This document shows positions 1-7,378 of a DNA stretch of 33,323 bases, in pieces. Origin of the DNA: CAYHGV01 sp964356135 (GTDB lineage Bacteria; Hydrothermota; Tepidihabitantia; CAYHGV01); assembly GCA_964356135.1 (NCBI GenBank), contig CAYHGV010000024.1, positions 1-33,323 of the forward strand. Reading direction: 5' to 3'. Position 1 is the first letter of the stretch. The number at the start of each line of letters is the position of its first letter. Under the pieces are notes generated by a model, which worked only from the letters and a program-made list of their open reading frames with translations, was not told the DNA's origin and did no database searches. A program made the position numbers and the translations under genes.

Positions 1-177
1 GGGCTCGTTATAGCTGCCGACTCGATACCAGACCTGGGTTGAGACGACCGGCGCCGAGTGGTCCTCATAGACCAGGAGTCGTAACCCGTTATCAAGGGTA
101 TAGTCGGTCACCGGCAGCCCGGCCCAGGCAACGGGCACGACTGCCATGATAAGAATCGCCAGTTGTTTTTTTAACAT
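1..177 (-). CDS. M16 family zinc peptidase, N-terminal part (cut by window edge)
   Basis: The first 59 codons are present and the rest lies left of the window. The start is fixed by a strong AGGAGG Shine-Dalgarno site at 181-186, about 4 nt before the ATG. Residues 1-19 (MLKKQLAILIMAVVPVAWA) look like a Sec signal peptide ending in an A-x-A-type site. The mature part begins with L-D-N-G-L-R-L-L-V followed by E-D-H-S-A-P-V-V-S and V-W-Y-R-V-G-S, the classic N-terminal strand pattern of M16 (pitrilysin/insulinase-like) peptidases just before their HxxEH zinc motif. The zinc motif itself is outside the window. The gene follows the DUF5916 gene by 9 nt, and its ribosome site touches that gene's stop codon, so the two are very probably co-transcribed. 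A periplasmic or outer-membrane location is likely. Confidence 0.85.
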   Translation of the reverse strand, partial: MLKKQLAILIMAVVPVAWAGLPVTDYTLDNGLRLLVYEDHSAPVVSTQVWYRVGSYNEP

Positions 178-186
178 TAAACCTCC

Positions 187-2286
187 TTATAAAAAAAACA
201 GATACTTTGCCTTGAGCACGACGATCCGGCTCTGGAGCCGCTCGTCACCGGTTCGGTTATCCCGGGATTCATTGAGCGCAAAATAGAGCCAGCTCTTGGG
301 CCGGAAATTCCACGCCAATAAGACATTGATATTGTGAATCTGGGTCACCAGATTCGGCTCAGCGTAGAGCCGCAGATAAATGTCTTTGGTCAGGGCATAG
401 CCGAGCCGGGGTCGGAAAATCCAATCGAGCCGCTCGACGCGGTTGGTGGTATCGAACTCCACCGTCGAGTTCACCTCGACCTCAAAACTCAAACTCGGAC
501 TGGGCTTAAAGACGACATGGGAATTCAAGTTCGCCTGGGGTGCGAAATGGCTGAAGATGCCGGACGAATAGTAGGGGGTCCGGTCCACCCACCAGCCGGA
601 GACGCTCATCGCAACCGGTTTGGTCCAGTCGGTCCAGCTCCAGAACGAAACGTCGAAAAAATTAAACCATCGGCTCTGTTCATAGGTCCGTCCGCCATCG
701 AGATTGAAACCGACACCCCAGTTATTTTTAAACTGCGGGCTCAGGTTTACTCCGCAGTTGTAACCGTAGCCCGGGTCGCCCGATTCTTTACTCAAACCGG
801 CTAGACCATTAATGCTGCAATACTGGAAAATCCCGGTTTGATAGAATTGATAGCCGGGGTTGAGATAGTAACTCTCGTAACCGCTTCTCGGCACATAACC
901 GATCTGCGAAACATCGAACCGTTCGCCGACGTTCGAGCCGCCGGTCCAGAGGTAGAAGTTTTTTCCCTGCCAGCTGAACTCAAGCCTGCCCGCGTAACCG
1001 CGGGTTGAATCGGTGCGCGCCGACCGGGCGCCGCCCAACTTCAGTTCCAGGTTACTCGTTCGGAATGCACCATCCATTCCAACCACCCGGTTATATTCAA
1101 CCGCATTATCCTTACCGGCATACAAAATCCCGACATCCGAATTTTTAAAAATATTCCGCTTGATGCGAACCACCGAATAATAACTCAACGGTTCTGCCAG
1201 TTGATTGCCGGCCCAGTCGGTATATTCGACCCGGCCGGTCACCGCACCCAACAGCCCGACATTAAACCGTTCAAACCGGGTGGTCAGTTTCGTCCCTTCC
1301 AAAATCGGCACTTCCTGACCATCGGCGAGCCGCTTGCCGATCCGGCGCGAATAGAAAAGATCGACGCCGGTTGCCGGCTTGAAAATGTCCGCGCCCTCGG
1401 TGAAGAACGGCCGCCGCTCCGACAGATACAATTCGTATTTGGAGAGATTGATCTGGTACGGGTCGGCTTCAATCTGGGCAAAATCAGGATTGGTCGTGAG
1501 CTGGAGTGCGGTCGCTCCTGATGGATACCAGTTTATGTCCAGACCGCCCTCCGGACTGATTGCCGGTTCTTCGGGCGGCTGTTTCTCATAGCGCAGCAAC
1601 CCGACCGGATAGGCTTCGAGATTCAGTCCTTTCGTCATCGGCTCGATACCGACCAACCTTCCAGCCTTCGATAACCGTAATCCTTCGTCCCGTTTTACCG
1701 CTGCCCACCACGACGATTCGTTATTACGGGTGATGGTGCGCTTGAAGTTTATCCCCCATTCGGACAGCCCGGGCCGGAACCGTATCGATTTAAAATGAAT
1801 TTTCATCTCGACGACATAGCCGAAATCGGTAATCTTCGCCGCCGACTGCCAAACCCCATCCCAGTCCGAATCACTATCCCGGGCATCATTGGTCAACAGC
1901 ATATCACTCTGAACACTCCGGGCATTAACCACAAACCTGTAGCCGGTAGCTTGATCGCCAAACGGAGCAAGGACTAAGCTGACATCATCACCCCAGCCTT
2001 CATCCCGCAGGGTTATCCAGGCTTTTATCTTAGTCGGTTCGTCATAACAGCGGAAAGCAACATACAAATTTTCATTATCGCAGAGGAGATAGACCGTCGT
2101 CGACTCCGACGCCGGCTTCCCTTCTTCGGGCCAGTTCTGAATGAAATTTTTTGCCGAGTCGGACCCTGCCCAGACCGGTTCGATGAAACCGTCAATCCCG
2201 GGCGGGGTTTCGGTCCGAATCGCCGTAATCGTCTTCTCATTCTCGGGCGCACCGACGAGACTTAAAATAAGAAACCACCCAATCAT
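187..2286 (-). CDS. CBM9-like / DUF5916 outer-membrane beta-barrel protein
   Basis: This 699-residue protein starts with a short hydrophobic leader (MIGWFLILSLVGA). Residues about 25-210 form a CBM9-like carbohydrate-binding fold (GFIEPVWAGSDSA, then a long strand-rich stretch with VYLLCDNENLYVAFRCYD). The DUF5916 hallmark follows: TTNPDFAQIEADPYQINLSK, then a Y-E-L-Y-L-S-E-R-R-P-F-F-T-E-G segment. The C-terminal half alternates aromatic and polar residues and ends in Phe-Leu after a strand, typical of an outer-membrane barrel. The family is common in Bacteroidetes, Gemmatimonadetes and candidate phyla, and its substrate is not established. It is the first gene of the leftward unit that continues into the M16 peptidase. 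The ATG has no Shine-Dalgarno site but sits 6 nt from a good -10 box, so the mRNA is probably leaderless. Confidence 0.88.
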   Translation of the reverse strand: MIGWFLILSLVGAPENEKTITAIRTETPPGIDGFIEPVWAGSDSAKNFIQNWPEEGKPASESTTVYLLCDNENLYVAFRCYDEPTKIKAWITLRDEGWGDDVSLVLAPFGDQATGYRFVVNARSVQSDMLLTNDARDSDSDWDGVWQSAAKITDFGYVVEMKIHFKSIRFRPGLSEWGINFKRTITRNNESSWWAAVKRDEGLRLSKAGRLVGIEPMTKGLNLEAYPVGLLRYEKQPPEEPAISPEGGLDINWYPSGATALQLTTNPDFAQIEADPYQINLSKYELYLSERRPFFTEGADIFKPATGVDLFYSRRIGKRLADGQEVPILEGTKLTTRFERFNVGLLGAVTGRVEYTDWAGNQLAEPLSYYSVVRIKRNIFKNSDVGILYAGKDNAVEYNRVVGMDGAFRTSNLELKLGGARSARTDSTRGYAGRLEFSWQGKNFYLWTGGSNVGERFDVSQIGYVPRSGYESYYLNPGYQFYQTGIFQYCSINGLAGLSKESGDPGYGYNCGVNLSPQFKNNWGVGFNLDGGRTYEQSRWFNFFDVSFWSWTDWTKPVAMSVSGWWVDRTPYYSSGIFSHFAPQANLNSHVVFKPSPSLSFEVEVNSTVEFDTTNRVERLDWIFRPRLGYALTKDIYLRLYAEPNLVTQIHNINVLLAWNFRPKSWLYFALNESRDNRTGDERLQSRIVVLKAKYLFFL

Positions 2287-2320
2287 CCCAGAAGTATAGT
2301 TGAGTTTTTAAGCCGGTCAA
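2287..2320 (-). promoter_or_regulatory. Predicted leaderless promoter of the DUF5916 gene
   Basis: On the minus strand, TTGACC (2320-2315), a 16-bp spacer, TATACT (2298-2293) and 6 nt lead directly to the ATG at 2286. Transcription would begin at or next to the A of the start codon, and no ribosome site is present. The same geometry recurs at several other starts in the window. Confidence 0.7.
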
Positions 2321-2365
2321 CCCTGTGGAATTCGCCTCGGTTCGAGGCGCAATATTCCACAGGGT
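2320..2365. repeat. Long inverted repeat between two divergent promoters
   Basis: ACCCTGTGGAAT (2320-2331) pairs with ATTCCACAGGGT (2354-2365), and inside it CGCCTCG (2333-2339) pairs with CGAGGCG (2343-2349). The outer arm abuts the -35 box of the leftward gene. It lies upstream of both flanking genes, so it is not their terminator. It could be an operator, a cruciform-forming element or a miniature palindromic repeat. Confidence 0.75.
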
Positions 2366-2432
2366 CAAGGGCGCCGACTGTGACCGTTGTTCCCGTGCTG
2401 CCCGCTGGGCTGCACTTCGACCCCGCGCCGGC

Positions 2433-2466
2433 TTGACTTTTAGTGATAATAAAATAGTATTGACTG
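2433..2466 (+). promoter_or_regulatory. Predicted leaderless promoter of trmI
   Basis: TTGACT (2433-2438), a 16-bp spacer, TAGTAT (2455-2460) and 6 nt precede the ATG at 2467. No Shine-Dalgarno sequence is seen in front of this start. Confidence 0.65.
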
Positions 2467-3261
2467 ATGATACAACCCGGTGACCTGGTCCTCTTTTACC
2501 ACAACGAACGGATGGCGTATCTGATCGCCGTGCCCGAAAAGGGAAAGTTTTCCACCCATCGGGGCGAAATCGATTATACCCAGGTGCTTACAAAAAATTA
2601 CGGCGATGTCGTCCAGAGCCATTTGGGTGCTCACTTCTATCTTTTGAAACCGACCTGGTCGGATCTGGCGATGCGGGTTCGGCGCACAACGACGATTATC
2701 TATCCCAAGGATGCCGGGTATTTACTCCTGCGGACGGTTATCTATCCCGGTGCGCGCGTGATCGAAGTCGGGACCGGCTCCGGCGCCTTCACTGTTCTCT
2801 TGGCAAATTTTGTCCGGCCGACGGGAATGGTTTATTCCTATGAATCGCGAAGCGAATTTTCGGAAAATGCCCGCCATAATCTGCGCCGGGTTGGACTCGA
2901 TAGCTATGTCGAGTTTATCTGCCGCGATGTCGAAAAAGAAGGGTTTATGCACGACCAGGTCGATGCGGTCTTTTTGGATGTGCCTGAACCCTGGAGCATG
3001 ATCGGCTATGCCCATAAAGCTCTCCGGGGCGGCTATCCGTTGGTTTCGATCTCACCCACGATCGAGCAGATTCAAAAAACGAAGTCGGTTTTGGAATTGG
3101 AAGGATTTACGCGGATCGAAGTCGTCGAACTTTTGGAACGGGAGCTGCTGGTCCGGATCGGCCGCACCCGTCCCAAAGAGCGGATGGTATCCCACACCGC
3201 CTACCTAGTCTCGGCGCATAAAATAAACAGGGAAGAATTAACCGCGAATGAACACGAATAG
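2467..3261 (+). CDS. trmI: tRNA (adenine-58-N1)-methyltransferase, TrmI/GCD14 family
   Basis: This protein of 264 residues is expected to transfer a methyl group from S-adenosylmethionine to N1 of A58 in the tRNA T-loop. A small N-terminal beta domain (1-60) precedes a Rossmann methyltransferase domain. The AdoMet-binding loop is E-V-G-T-G-S-G at 100-106, an acidic residue follows the next strand (YSYESR), and the family's D-V-P-E-P-W is at 171-176. That motif, with P-K-D-A-G-Y at 80-85, separates TrmI from other class I methyltransferases. Length is normal for bacterial TrmI. The last residues (about REELTANEHE) look out of place: their DNA matches the dispersed 'aattaaccgcgaatgaacacgaat' repeat, so the stop codon seems to come from a repeat. 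Transcription is probably leaderless. Confidence 0.93.
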   Translation: MIQPGDLVLFYHNERMAYLIAVPEKGKFSTHRGEIDYTQVLTKNYGDVVQSHLGAHFYLLKPTWSDLAMRVRRTTTIIYPKDAGYLLLRTVIYPGARVIEVGTGSGAFTVLLANFVRPTGMVYSYESRSEFSENARHNLRRVGLDSYVEFICRDVEKEGFMHDQVDAVFLDVPEPWSMIGYAHKALRGGYPLVSISPTIEQIQKTKSVLELEGFTRIEVVELLERELLVRIGRTRPKERMVSHTAYLVSAHKINREELTANEHE

Positions 3262-3318
3262 AGACCGAATAACAATGCAAAAATCAAAATGCAAAGTGCA
3301 AAATGAAAAATGGAACAA
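3229..3318. repeat. Dispersed repeat fragments at the 3' end of trmI
   Basis: The stretch reads as 'aattaaccgcgaatgaacacgaata' followed by a low-complexity 'aaaatcaaaatgcaaagtg' type tract. Related tracts recur near 30380-30590, including 'atgaaaaatgtaaagtg' at about 30552. It covers the last codons and stop of trmI and the spacer before the next gene. Confidence 0.55.
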
Positions 3319-3333
3319 CTCCCGGGAGGTTTC

Positions 3334-3612
3334 ATGGATTGGAAAGTGCTGCTGTTAAGTTTCGGAACGATTTTCTTAGCCGAACTCGGGGATAAGACCC
3401 AGCTCGCGGTTTTGAGCTTCGCCTCGTCGAGCCGCTCGCCCTGGCTGGTCTTTGCCGGCGCGTCCGCTGCGCTCCTCGTCTCTACCCTCCTCGCCGTCCT
3501 GGTCGGCGCCGGGATCAAAAAATTCGTTCCCACCCAGATCACCCACATCATTGCCGGCGCAATCTTTGTCGTCCTCGGCGTCATCCTGATTATAAAAAAT
3601 ATCCGGCTATGA
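3334..3612 (+). CDS. UPF0016/GDT1 (TMEM165-like) membrane protein, single-domain
   Basis: This protein has 92 residues when started at the ATG preceded by GGGAGG (3324-3329). An in-frame ATG at 3310 lacks a ribosome site and would add MEQLPGGF. The family signature E-L-G-D-K-T is at residues 17-22 within the first of three hydrophobic helices (about 5-28, 35-62, 68-90). Full-length GDT1/TMEM165 proteins carry two such repeats and transport Mn2+ or Ca2+. Half-length single-repeat forms are known in bacteria and act as dimers or with a partner. No second half is encoded beside it, so a homodimer is most likely. A role in Mn2+ efflux is inferred from the family only. Confidence 0.88.
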   Translation: MDWKVLLLSFGTIFLAELGDKTQLAVLSFASSSRSPWLVFAGASAALLVSTLLAVLVGAGIKKFVPTQITHIIAGAIFVVLGVILIIKNIRL

Positions 3613-3628
3613 TAACTATACCTCGAAT

Positions 3629-3672
3629 ATGAGATTGCCACGCTCCTTACAGTCGCTCGCAATGACAAAGCA
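3629..3672. repeat. Dispersed 'gagattgccacgc...cgcaatgacaaa' repeat fragment
   Basis: The segment resembles the widespread 'GAGATTGC..TCGCAATGACA' intergenic repeat seen in many bacterial genomes. It forms the first codons of the open frame of the next gene, so that gene's true start may be downstream. A related 'tttgtcattctgagcgaag' element is present at 30715. Confidence 0.5.
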
Positions 3673-4705
3673 GAATTGTGACGCACCCTCTAAAAGTTAT
3701 CTTTCCATTTTGCGAAATTCGGGTTTATTCCACTTTGTTTTCTGGCTGCTTGTTCTTACCAGTTTCTGCGCCAAAAAACTACCGCCCACCAGCCCGGACC
3801 GGTTCGCACCCCGACTGAAAAAAATCGAAACGGTCGACCGGCTCCACATCCGGTTGAAATTCTCTGAACCGATCGATACCCGATCCATTGCCAAGGATGA
3901 CTTCTCTATTACCGCCGACAGCTCAACCCTTCGAGTTCTTTCGGTCAGCTCGGCGGAGGACCCGAACAGCCTGTTGCTCTTGACTGAACCCCAAAAGCTG
4001 ATTGGTTACGATGTCCACGGTCTGGTTCGAGATACCGCTAATAATATAACCAGATTCCAAAAAAGTTTTATCGGCAGCACCCAACCCGATACCGTTCCAC
4101 CCCACATCATCGCGATCGCTCCCAGCGTGTCTGCTGTCCGGGTACGTAAAAACTTCACCATTCGACTCATCTTCTCCGAACCGATGGATACCACCAAAGC
4201 ACTTGCCTACGCCATTCTGCCCGGGGCACTTAAAAACCGCATCGGTCTGCGCTGGGCGCCGGACCAGGCGGGTTTGAGTTTTGCAATCACCGACAGCTTG
4301 GGACCGGATACCACCGTCTATTTCATCTTCGCCCCGACTCTGCCTGACCTGGAAGGGAATCCGCTGGTTGCCCCTGGTTTTACCGTCTTCACCACCGATA
4401 GCGCGTTGCCCGCGAGCTCGGTCAGCGGGAGTTTAAAATTCAGAGCCCAAGCCCTGGCTAACGGCGTTATCCTTTTCTATCAAAAAAACGAGTCGTTCGC
4501 GGGTGCGATCTCGGATTATCTGGGTGGTTTTTCAGTGCCGATCGCGCCGGGCGCATACAGTATCAAAGCGTTTGCCGATACGGCCGCCACCGGTACCGCC
4601 CAACTATTTTTAGAACAACCGACCGTGACGACCGAAACCAAAAATCTCGAGCTTGAATTGAAACCGCTGCCAACGCCCATGCGTTTGAATGAACTTCTTC
4701 AGTAG
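3629..4705 (+). CDS. Ig-like (SbsA/Big_5-type) envelope protein, probable lipoprotein
   Basis: The longest frame has 358 residues, but its first 15 or so codons derive from a dispersed repeat, so translation may begin lower down, before the hydrophobic stretch F-H-F-V-F-W-L-L-V-L-T-S-F-C. That stretch ends in Cys-Ala-Lys-Lys and resembles a lipoprotein signal, although Phe at -1 is unusual. Two Ig-like modules follow, at about 64-150 and 155-255. Each has the L-x-F-S-E-P-[IM]-D-T pattern of bacterial SbsA-like domains. A carboxypeptidase-regulatory-like beta domain (about 262-345, containing APGAYSIKAFAD) closes the protein. The 3' end overlaps the vWA gene by 17 nt, so the pair is translationally coupled. 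No enzymatic residues are apparent. A cell-envelope or adhesion role is inferred. Confidence 0.75.
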   Translation: MRLPRSLQSLAMTKQNCDAPSKSYLSILRNSGLFHFVFWLLVLTSFCAKKLPPTSPDRFAPRLKKIETVDRLHIRLKFSEPIDTRSIAKDDFSITADSSTLRVLSVSSAEDPNSLLLLTEPQKLIGYDVHGLVRDTANNITRFQKSFIGSTQPDTVPPHIIAIAPSVSAVRVRKNFTIRLIFSEPMDTTKALAYAILPGALKNRIGLRWAPDQAGLSFAITDSLGPDTTVYFIFAPTLPDLEGNPLVAPGFTVFTTDSALPASSVSGSLKFRAQALANGVILFYQKNESFAGAISDYLGGFSVPIAPGAYSIKAFADTAATGTAQLFLEQPTVTTETKNLELELKPLPTPMRLNELLQ

Positions 4706-6716
4706 CTTTTTTTTACTCGCACTGCTGGTCTTACTGGTTTTACTCTACCGTCGCGATTTTTCGAAAAATAAGTTTCTTGCCGTCTTCCGTTTCCTGGCAA
4801 TCATTTTTTTTGTGCTGATTGTCGGCGGCGCGGTCTGGAGTTTCGCCTTCCGGTCTCCGCCCAAACCGGGAATTATCTACCTGGTTGACCGCTCCCAGAG
4901 TATGAGCTTAGAAAACAAACCGTCTCAACTCTCGAGCCTTCTCAACCGTCCTCTCGTCTTGGACGTAGTTTCAGCCGCCTACTGGGGATTCTCCGACTCC
5001 GCCCGGCCTCAAAAAAACCTGACCGACGGGGAGCCGGCCGGCAACCGGACCGATATCGCCGCCGCACTCGAGGAAGCGAAGCGGAAAAATCCGGGAAGCG
5101 TCCTCGTCATTTCCGATGGCTGGCATAATGGAACCACGGACCCGGTCAGTGTGACTTCGGGGCTCGGTTTTCCGGTCTACACCATTGGTCTGGGCAGAGA
5201 ACCACAACGGGATCTGCTGGTGAGTCGGATTATTGCCCCCAAACGGGCATATCTCAACGATACGGTCAGGGTCGCAGTCCGCTTACAGAGCTTCGGCTTT
5301 CCCCGAACCGAAGCGACGGTCAGACTGCTCGATGGCCAGAAAATTATCGCGCTTGAAAAAATTCCCCTCGCCGTTTCGTCCTCCGAGCAGGAAGTTGAGT
5401 TTACGATTGTGCCCCGAAGCGCAGGCCATGCACTCTATTCGGTTGTCGCCGAAGAAAAATCGGACGAAGACAATTACCAGAACAACCGCCGCGACTTCGG
5501 TCTCGAGGTGCTGAAGCGAAAACTAACGGTAGTCTATCTCTCCAATCAGCCCACTCCCAACAGCCAGTTTTTGAAATCGATTCTCAAAGGTGAAGAAATC
5601 AAATTTCAGAGCGTCGTCGCATTTGCCGGTAATCGTTTCCAGACGATCGAAGCGGATACCGCGTTCGAGTTCCCGACCGGGCAAAAATTAGACTGCGACT
5701 GCTTGATCCTCGACAATCTTGATGTCACCCGACTCGATGAAAAAATAAAAAAAATCATCCGGGAGTATGCCCTCACCGGCGGGGTGCTGGTATTAGGCGG
5801 AGACGAGTTTCGACCGGCGGAATTTTCCACTCTTCTACCGCTTACGCCCAAAGGTACCATCTGGCGCAAAGAGATATTTTTAACCCCGGCGCCGGATGGT
5901 CTTGCTTCACCCCTCTTCTACGACGGTGAAATCAATCTGGTCGCCGATATCCCGCCCTTTTATGCCTGCAACGAAAGCCAGGGGTTAGGCACCGACGCCC
6001 GGGTGTTAGCCTCGGACGCTAAATCAAAAATCCCTCTCATCGGTTACAGCCGCTCGGGCAAAGGTCGAATCCTCGAATTCAGTTTCTTTCCACTCTGGCG
6101 GTGGGGACTGTCATTAGTCGGAATCGGCAAAACCGTCGACCCGTGTAAGAAGTTTTTATTGAACTGCCTCTATTTTTTAAGCCTGCGCGACGAAGAGCTG
6201 TTCCGGCTCTTCCTCGATAAACCCAGTTACTACGCCGGCGAAGATATTACCTTCACCCTTGAAGCACGCTCATTGACCGGCGCGCCCTTAAGCGGCCTCG
6301 ATGCATCGGTTGCGATTTCACCGCTCGGCCAATCACTGCCGATGGTTGAGCGCCAGGACGGTGTCTACGAAGCAACCGTACCCGGACTCCCGCCCGGCAG
6401 TTATACCGTAACCGGCCGCGGTCTTAAGGATGGGAAACCGGTTGGAGCAGCAACCGCCCTTTGCACGGTTGTAGATCAAAGCCTCGAACTCCTCGATACC
6501 GGCCGCAATGCCGATCTCTTAAAAAAAATCGCCGAAACCTCGGGCGGGGAATATTATGGAGCCGAGTCTCTCCCGCCGGCCGGGATCGCGGTCGCCCTCG
6601 CCCCGCGCACCAAAACCTTCCGCTTCGAGCCCCAGAACAATCCATTGGTCTATCTTATTTTTACCGCGCTCTTGTGCCTCGAACTCTTTATGCGCAAGCG
6701 CAAAGGCCTGCCGTGA
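4689..6716 (+). CDS. Membrane-anchored von Willebrand factor A domain protein
   Basis: This protein has 675 residues. Two transmembrane helices (about 5-20 and 30-53) are followed by a vWA domain. Its metal-ion (MIDAS) site begins with D-R-S-Q-S at 67-71, with the Thr in N-R-T-D-I and the Asp in V-L-V-I-S-D-G-W as further site residues. Beta-sandwich regions follow, then a DJ-1/PfpI-like segment (LDCDCLILDNLDV to GGVLVLGGDEF). A last transmembrane helix (about 648-668) ends in R-K-R-K. This order matches the large 'vWA plus glutamine-amidotransferase-like' membrane proteins often found with MoxR/Bat systems, but no moxR is visible here. The catalytic Cys of a true amidotransferase is not evident. 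It starts inside the preceding Ig-like gene, and the two probably work in one envelope complex. Confidence 0.82.
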   Translation: MNFFSSFFLLALLVLLVLLYRRDFSKNKFLAVFRFLAIIFFVLIVGGAVWSFAFRSPPKPGIIYLVDRSQSMSLENKPSQLSSLLNRPLVLDVVSAAYWGFSDSARPQKNLTDGEPAGNRTDIAAALEEAKRKNPGSVLVISDGWHNGTTDPVSVTSGLGFPVYTIGLGREPQRDLLVSRIIAPKRAYLNDTVRVAVRLQSFGFPRTEATVRLLDGQKIIALEKIPLAVSSSEQEVEFTIVPRSAGHALYSVVAEEKSDEDNYQNNRRDFGLEVLKRKLTVVYLSNQPTPNSQFLKSILKGEEIKFQSVVAFAGNRFQTIEADTAFEFPTGQKLDCDCLILDNLDVTRLDEKIKKIIREYALTGGVLVLGGDEFRPAEFSTLLPLTPKGTIWRKEIFLTPAPDGLASPLFYDGEINLVADIPPFYACNESQGLGTDARVLASDAKSKIPLIGYSRSGKGRILEFSFFPLWRWGLSLVGIGKTVDPCKKFLLNCLYFLSLRDEELFRLFLDKPSYYAGEDITFTLEARSLTGAPLSGLDASVAISPLGQSLPMVERQDGVYEATVPGLPPGSYTVTGRGLKDGKPVGAATALCTVVDQSLELLDTGRNADLLKKIAETSGGEYYGAESLPPAGIAVALAPRTKTFRFEPQNNPLVYLIFTALLCLELFMRKRKGLP

Positions 6717-6808
6717 GTAAAAAAAACTCGAAAGGATAGAAAATGAACAATAAAAATTATTTTATCACGAAAGGGGTGAAAACTCGAAAGCACGAAATCC
6801 GAAGGATA

Positions 6809-6949
6809 GAGCGACCAGCGGGAGCTCAAATTCGAAGGATAGATGGAGCGAAGCGACATCAAATTCATCGCGTCCGATTTAGGAATGGACGCGCGATAGA
6901 GCGACCAAGGGGGCTCAAATCCAAAGGATAGAACGACTGCAAGGAGTTC
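6809..6949. repeat. Array of four covarying 18-19 nt mini-hairpins
   Basis: Four units each have 4-bp arms around a 10-11 nt loop: GAGC/GCTC (6809-6827), GATG/CATC (6842-6860), GAGC/GCTC (6899-6916) and GAAC/GTTC (6931-6949). Loops read GACCAGCGGGA, GAGCGAAGCGA, GACCAAGGGG and GACTGCAAGGA, and each unit is followed by AAA. Most are preceded by 'aaggata' or 'gata'. Between units 2 and 3 lies a larger hairpin, CGCGTCC (6869-6875)/GGACGCG (6887-6893). The arms differ between units but stay complementary. Confidence 0.7.
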
Positions 6950-7005
6950 AAAAAAACATAGTCTTTGAAGAACTTTCAAGTAAAATCATAAATTTAGCAA
7001 TCCAG

Positions 7006-7320
7006 GTGCATAAAAAATTAGGACCGGGTTATATGGAATCAATCTATGAGGGTGCTTTGTGCATTGAATTACACAAAACAGGTCTTAATTTTGAACAACA
7101 AAAGGAAGTCAAAATTTACTACGAAGAACAAGAGGTAGGAACACACCGGATAGATCTGATAGTGAGAGATACTATTATTGTCGAACTTAAGGCTGTCAAA
7201 GAATTTGAAGACGTACACTTTGCACAACTGAGGTCGTATCTAAAAGCCACCGGCTTAAAAATTGGGCTCCTTCTAAACTTTGCTAAACCGACTTTGAAGA
7301 TTAAAAGAATAGTAAATTAA
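7006..7320 (+). CDS. GxxExxY family protein
   Basis: From the GTG at 7006 the protein has 104 residues. G-P-G-Y-M-E-S-I-Y-E matches the defining G-x-x-E-x-x-Y motif, followed by R-I-D-L-I-V and I-V-E-L-K-A-V, which resemble the core strands of PD-(D/E)XK nuclease folds. The biological role of the family is not established. Family members usually begin about 15 residues earlier, and here the reading frame is open upstream with matching residues (IVFEELSSKIINLAIQV from 6958). No ATG, GTG or TTG exists there, but AAGGAG lies at 6941-6946, 11 nt before an ATA codon. The gene is AT-rich compared with its neighbours and sits inside the inverted-repeat cassette, which suggests acquisition. Confidence 0.8.
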   Translation: MHKKLGPGYMESIYEGALCIELHKTGLNFEQQKEVKIYYEEQEVGTHRIDLIVRDTIIVELKAVKEFEDVHFAQLRSYLKATGLKIGLLLNFAKPTLKIKRIVN

Positions 7321-7378
7321 TCATGGTTTCGTGTTTTCGTGCTTTCTTCAATTTCGTGATAAAATACAGTCTTTTAAA

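Larger units (their letters stand above)
6759..7365. mobile_element. Candidate cassette bounded by inverted repeats (GxxExxY gene plus hairpin array)
   Basis: ATTTTATCACGAAA (6759-6772) and GAAAGCACGAAA (6786-6797) on the left recur in inverse orientation and the expected order on the right, as TTTCGTGCTTTC (7335-7346) and TTTCGTGATAAAAT (7352-7365). The unit encloses one AT-rich gene and a row of mini-hairpins. No transposase or clear target duplication is seen. It may be two inverted copies of a dispersed repeat rather than a self-moving element. Confidence 0.5.

Noticed and set aside
1201..1521. Frames opposite the DUF5916 gene (also 334-804)
   Set aside because: They are shadow frames of a well-supported gene with the DUF5916 signature on the other strand.
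7331..7378. GTG start giving RecQ 16 more residues
   Set aside because: These codons come from the inverted boundary repeat of the GxxExxY cassette, and RecQ proteins normally start near the ATG at 7379.
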